DNA of 64,000 nt, taken from assembly GCF_022655055.1 (NCBI RefSeq), contig NZ_CP093384.1:1550001-1614000 (forward strand). Direction: 5' to 3'. Numbering within the stretch: the stretch's first letter is position 1; every line of letters starts with the position of its first letter. Position numbers and translations under genes: made by a program. The DNA is from Vagococcus sp. CY52-2. GTDB lineage: Bacteria > Bacillota > Bacilli > Lactobacillales > Vagococcaceae. The notes below the pieces were generated by a model. The model had not been told where the DNA came from. It worked only from the letters and a program-made list of their open reading frames with translations, and did not search any database. This document shows positions 59,214 through 64,000 of this stretch, piece by piece.

Positions 59214-59239
59214 AAATAAAATGATGAGGTGAATAATAA

Positions 59240-60868
<1,629 letters not shown>

Positions 60869-60889
60869 ACTCTTTAAAGGAGACATATT

Positions 60890-60942
60890 GAAATAAAAGG
60901 AACCACTTGAGACTTTATGTTTCAAGTGGTTCCTTTTATTTC
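60890..60942 (+). terminator. Terminator of groESL
   Basis: Twenty-base perfect arms (60891-60910 and 60922-60941; inner part GGAACCACTTGA/TCAAGTGGTTCC), ending in a T-rich run. Confidence 0.92.
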
Positions 60943-61019
60943 ATCCAAAAATATTTATTCATAACTCTTTTTAAACTTTTTTATATCTTTATATAACATA
61001 ATATGATAAAACCCTCATA

Positions 61020-61526
61020 TTATGTTAATCTTTCTATTTTTAATACATCATCTTGTAATTCAATTTCAATCAGTTCTTCATAAGGTGTTGGAGATTCCAA
61101 ACAAAGAACCCCACTACCTTTTATATTTAAATTAAACAATCCTTCGTTTCCCACCATAGCTGATGACATCTTTGAACGCATAATTGCTTTATGTTTTAAT
61201 CTTGAGTCACAGGCTAAGAATAAACCATCATCAAGTACAATTGAATTGTCCCAGTGTGTTACATCAAATAATAGAATATATTTATACACGTTGGTTCAAG
61301 CACTAGTAATCCTTTACCTGTATATTCAGACTTAATCGCAGATTATTTCGTTATAGCACCTCGAACATTGTTACTAAAAAAGTTGCCTACACCTTTTACA
61401 CCAGTTGTTGCACTGACATCTCCAACTGTCCACTACATAACACTAGCTTGTAAAGTGATATCTGTTTATTCGGCGCCACAAATCACCGCTTTTTTGTCTA
61501 AATAATCTTTTATTATTAAGCAAATT
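61020..61526 (-). pseudogene. Decayed AIM24-family gene
   Basis: Reading the minus strand, AIM24 (DUF124)-like protein can be followed in pieces: DYLDKKAVICGAE, a stop (61467-61469), TDITLQASVYVVDS, a frameshift near 61418, GDVSATTGVKGVGNFFSNNV and RGAITK, a stop, SAIKSEYTGKGLLVLEPT, a frameshift near 61289, then an open part YKYILLFDVTHWDNSIVLDD through GNEGLFNLNIKGSGVLCLE to LKIERLT. The family's C-terminal half is missing. At least two stops and two frameshifts show the gene is dead. The 89-residue open part at 61020-61289 is not a real gene. It follows the LD-carboxypeptidase gene directly. Confidence 0.75.
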
Positions 61527-61544
61527 TCTCCATCGACCTTCCTC

Positions 61545-62621
61545 TTACATAAACGCCAACTCTAACAATCTAATTTCTTGTTTCTCACTATCAACTTGTA
61601 CACGAACCCCATATGGCAATACACATCGTGGCGTCGCATGGCCAAAATTAACATTGTAAACTATTGGCAACTCTTTATTATCAATCACTTTAACTAAAGA
61701 TTGTTTGTATTCTTCATAAAATACTTCGTCTTGTGGTTTACCAAAAATAACACCATTCACCACATCAAATATACCTTTGTCTTTCAATACTCCCAACATT
61801 TTTTCAACTGTTTCTGGCGACTCTTTCACTTCTGACGTTTCAATAAATAAAATCTTTCCTTGCCAATTCGTTAAGTCTGGAAAAATACCGTATCGTTCAA
61901 CCACTTCTGGTTCATCACTATTTGTAAATGGTGTTAACATATCATACAAACTATCGATACAACCACCTAACAATTCTCCTTCAAATACCGACTTACCTTG
62001 TAGCAACTCATAGCCTTTTGTCTCAATATGGCTAATACGTTGTTGCCCTAATGCATTTTTAGAAAAATCCAGCCGTTCATCATACCAAACTTCACTAGGT
62101 TTTATTACTTCATATAGCGGACTTTCTGAAAAATAATAACTAAAATACTTTTCAGTATAAGGCAACATACTATCACTAATTTCGCCTAAATCAGGAATAA
62201 AAGCCATCCCATAATAAGTGGTTAAACCAAGACAATAAAACATCAAATGATTAATCGTAGAATCAGAAAATCCAGTGAATAATTTTGGTTTAGTTTTGAC
62301 TAAATTTTTAAATTTTTCATTCTCCATTAGATATGGAAGTGTTCGATAAGTATCATCTCCTCCAATCGCACAAATAATCCCTTTGATAGAGTCATCTTCA
62401 AAAGCTTGAATCAAATCCTTGGCCCTTTTTTCTGGATGTCTATCAACAAAATCTATCCCTTTTAAAGCATGTGGCATAAACACAACGTCTAACCCATAAT
62501 CTTCCAATCTCTTTTTCCCTAAAATAAGGTTATGTTCAACAAATTCTTCTCCCAATAATCCTTTTGATAAGCTGATAATCGCAACTTTATCTCCACGTTT
62601 TAATCGTCTTGGTTTAAACAT
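61545..62621 (-). CDS. LD-carboxypeptidase / MccF-like serine peptidase (S66 family)
   Basis: A 358-residue S66-family serine peptidase. Seen: the substrate-loop IICAIGGDDTYR, the nucleophile Ser in FTGFSDSTINHLMFY, the catalytic Glu in KILFIETSEVKESP and the His in YNVNFGHATPRCVLP. Members trim murein tetrapeptides (LdcA) or detoxify microcin-C-like compounds (MccF); the sequence does not decide. The start is ATG at 62621, six bases from AGGAGG; an upstream open extension to 62645 lacks a site. Confidence 0.9.
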   Translation of the reverse strand: MFKPRRLKRGDKVAIISLSKGLLGEEFVEHNLILGKKRLEDYGLDVVFMPHALKGIDFVDRHPEKRAKDLIQAFEDDSIKGIICAIGGDDTYRTLPYLMENEKFKNLVKTKPKLFTGFSDSTINHLMFYCLGLTTYYGMAFIPDLGEISDSMLPYTEKYFSYYFSESPLYEVIKPSEVWYDERLDFSKNALGQQRISHIETKGYELLQGKSVFEGELLGGCIDSLYDMLTPFTNSDEPEVVERYGIFPDLTNWQGKILFIETSEVKESPETVEKMLGVLKDKGIFDVVNGVIFGKPQDEVFYEEYKQSLVKVIDNKELPIVYNVNFGHATPRCVLPYGVRVQVDSEKQEIRLLELAFM

Positions 62622-62703
62622 ATCTTTCCTCCTAACACTAGTCACTGATTCTACAAATTATACCATAAAAAAATAACTTTGATGTCTCCACCAAAGTTAC
62701 TGT

Positions 62704-62937
62704 TTAATCATATTCAACAGACTCTTCTACTTGTTTTGAGTGCAAGAGTACCGTTACTTTACGAGAGATTACTGCTAACCCCTATCCGACCACATCCCCG
62801 ATAAACGTCATCAAGAAACACATCCTGCTACTGTAAATAATTGATCAAAATGCTAAGTATAGACTATAAACACACATAGTCATTGCAGTAATACCAAAAA
62901 TCACTATGCCATATAGAAAACCTTCTTTTTTAGTCAT
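62704..62937 (-). pseudogene. Remnant of a small membrane protein gene, DUF2798-like
   Basis: From an ATG at 62937 one frame reads MTKKEGFLYGIVIFGITAM and on to SLYLAF, a TGA, then SIIYSSRMCFLMTFIGDVVG, a TAG, then GLAVISRKVTVLLHSKQ and a natural end after 78 codons. Two hydrophobic helices with this pattern and a charged end resemble DUF2798 proteins, which have one or two such hairpins. Two in-frame stops make it a pseudogene. Function of the family is unknown; the family name is my best guess. Confidence 0.55.
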
Positions 62938-62975
62938 TAGTAATCTTTTTCCCTCTTTTTTCAACTTAAAAATCA

Positions 62976-63020
62976 GCAAAAAAAGGGTAGGAATTATCCT
63001 TTCAGATAGTTCCTCCCCTT
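62976..63020 (-). terminator. Orphan terminator-like hairpin
   Basis: On the minus strand GGGGAGGAA and TTCCTACCC arms, extended by ATC/GAT-type pairs around TGAAA, are followed by seven T. No intact minus-strand gene lies upstream of it, so it may be left over from a lost gene or be a small RNA end. Confidence 0.5.
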
Positions 63021-63212
63021 AATGGAATCTTCACTGCATAAAAATACTGACATATTTTGTAAAAAAATATCAAATATGACTGTTATCATAAGGCCACTCT
63101 TATTAAAAATAGTTTAAATATATTAGAAAACCATCTCTTACTTTTTTAAAAACAAAAAAATCTGTTATGATAGAATGGTGAATTATGACTTAGTACGAAA
63201 GGAGAGCCATGT

Positions 63213-63683
63213 ATGTCAAAAGATAAAAAAATTGTTGCCCCTTTTTTGAAGCCTATTGCTATTTTCAGTATTGCTTTGGGGATTAGTGCAACAACTGCTG
63301 TTGTAGATGGAAGTAACTATAAAACCAAAAAAACAGACACTTCTACAACACAAACTACAACACATACAACTCAAAATCAAACAGACACAACAAAAGAAAG
63401 TAACGATTCAGATACAACGAGCAATAGCCCTATTCAACAAACAGATAGCTCAACATCTGAAAATCAAAATAAAACGAGAAATAGTAAAGAAACCAAGCAA
63501 AATCAAACACAAGATGAACAATCTTCGGTTGAAAATACCACTCCTTCTTCTGATGTTCAGGAGTCAATGAACAATCAAAATGATATGGAAAAAACAGAAG
63601 AAACCGTAACACCAGATGTTCAAACAAAACAAGTTTCTCCTAAAACAAATGAAAATAAAACAGTCACTGGGGGAAATAATTAG
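63213..63683 (+). CDS. Secreted or membrane-anchored Thr/Gln/Asn-rich protein
   Basis: A 156-residue protein. Residues 1-35 form a signal-type sequence: positive start (MSKDKKIVAPFLKP), then hydrophobic IAIFSIALGISATTAVV. The rest is low-complexity Thr, Gln, Asn, Ser, Asp and Glu with no Cys, aromatic residues or sorting motif. Such sequences act as disordered spacers on the cell surface. AAAGGAG about nine bases before the ATG. The next gene starts immediately after its stop codon, so they are co-transcribed. No family recognised. Confidence 0.75.
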   Translation: MSKDKKIVAPFLKPIAIFSIALGISATTAVVDGSNYKTKKTDTSTTQTTTHTTQNQTDTTKESNDSDTTSNSPIQQTDSSTSENQNKTRNSKETKQNQTQDEQSSVENTTPSSDVQESMNNQNDMEKTEETVTPDVQTKQVSPKTNENKTVTGGNN

Positions 63684-64000
63684 ATGGATGCAATACTAAC
63701 CTTGATTTTAAGCAATATTACTAAATTTTTAAATTATTTAAATATTAATCCAAGACTACAAAATAAAATATTAACCGTTGTGAGTGTCTTTCCAACACTT
63801 TATATTTTACGAATTGTTAAAGGATATTTTCAAAATGGAAATTACTTAAGAATGAGTTTATATTTACTAATATTTATTGTATTAGCTTATTTTATAGTTT
63901 TAAACTTTATCTATTATTTTAAAAATCAAAAAGTTAAATGGGACGTCACTAACTTGATAGAAAATATCGTCCCCGAAGATGCAACGTTTGATGAGACTGT
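63684..64000 (+). CDS. Small membrane protein, DUF6681-like, cut by window end
   Basis: Frame opened by the ATG at 63684, directly after the previous stop, and still open at the window edge (105 residues seen). It begins MDAILTLILSNITKFLNYL and NINPRLQNKILTVVS, then two membrane helices (SVFPTLYILRIVKGYF; LLIFIVLAYFIVLNFIYYF) separated by the loop QNGNYLRMS, then KNQKVKWDVTNLIENIV. This resembles the DUF6681 membrane proteins of lactic acid bacteria, of unknown function. GGGGG is ten bases before the ATG. Confidence 0.7.
   Translation, partial: MDAILTLILSNITKFLNYLNINPRLQNKILTVVSVFPTLYILRIVKGYFQNGNYLRMSLYLLIFIVLAYFIVLNFIYYFKNQKVKWDVTNLIENIVPEDATFDET

Larger units (their letters stand above)
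62622..63175. other. Decayed intergenic region, about 550 bases
   Basis: No intact gene. It holds the remains of a small membrane-protein gene (62704-62937), a terminator-like hairpin on the minus strand (62976-63020), and AT-rich sequence leading to the promoter of the next gene. Confidence 0.6.

Noticed and set aside
61020-61289. 89-residue hypothetical protein
   Set aside because: It is only the open 3' part of a disrupted AIM24-like gene, starting at a chance GTG.

Overview
The window is a low-GC (roughly one third G+C) chromosomal segment from a Gram-positive coccus of the Lactobacillales. It looks most like Enterococcaceae, with Vagococcus or a close relative as my best guess. The basis is protein flavour (a PDH E2 with two lipoyl domains, RelQ, TreP/TreC/TreR, a YjbH/SpxH-type protein), strong AGGAGG-type ribosome sites, frequent GTG/TTG starts, and two gene orders shared with Bacillus: coiA-pepF-yjbH-yjbK-yjbM-nadK-yjbO-mgtE and ydiF-rex-ydiL-groES-groEL. 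No species call is possible by eye. No tRNA, rRNA, CRISPR array, complete insertion sequence, prophage or integrase was seen.

Layout. 0-6.5 kb: a STAS-less SulP-type transporter, then the pyruvate dehydrogenase operon pdhABCD on the minus strand. 6.9-9.5 kb: an MgtA-type Mg2+ P-type ATPase. 9.8-16.7 kb: a minus-strand operon for short-chain acyl-CoA metabolism (thiolase, acyl-CoA dehydrogenase, 3-hydroxyacyl-CoA dehydrogenase, enoyl-CoA hydratase, CoA transferase, metallo-beta-lactamase-fold hydrolase), apparently ending in an aquaporin gene. It is followed by a LysR regulator and a second, glutaryl-CoA-dehydrogenase-like enzyme. 19.5-22.3 kb: cupin, SRP RNA, tadA, a PucR-type regulator and a membrane Zn-peptidase. 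22.6-26.1 kb: an Mga-type regulator with a membrane GGDEF protein and a PHP phosphatase. 26.2-29.1 kb: a P1B metal ATPase and an AEC permease.

29.2-33.8 kb: trehalose system (treC, treP, divergent treR) with readable operator, cre and promoter sequences. 33.8-40.7 kb: housekeeping genes (pnp, rpsO, gnd, def, a formate/nitrite channel, rpsD with a structured leader). 41-50 kb: corA and mgtE, RluD-type synthase, nadK, relQ, a CYTH protein, a YjbH-like protein, pepF, coiA. 50.3-55.2 kb: queG, a YjeM-type permease and a lipoprotein nucleotidase. 55.4-60.9 kb: an ABC-F protein, rex, a CPBP protease and CIRCE-controlled groESL. 61-64 kb: a decayed stretch with two pseudogenes (AIM24-like and DUF2798-like), an LD-carboxypeptidase, a secreted Thr/Gln-rich protein and a membrane protein cut by the window end.

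How it fits together. The pdh operon makes acetyl-CoA, and the thl operon can condense, reduce, dehydrate and transfer short acyl-CoAs. Rex, encoded in the window, senses NADH/NAD+ and could link the two, but no clear Rex operator was proven. The most unusual content is the acyl-CoA operon with a shared palindrome and an acyl-CoA dehydrogenase lacking the usual catalytic glutamate, and the lone diguanylate cyclase beside an Mga-type regulator. I did not find a clearly new defence or mobile system.
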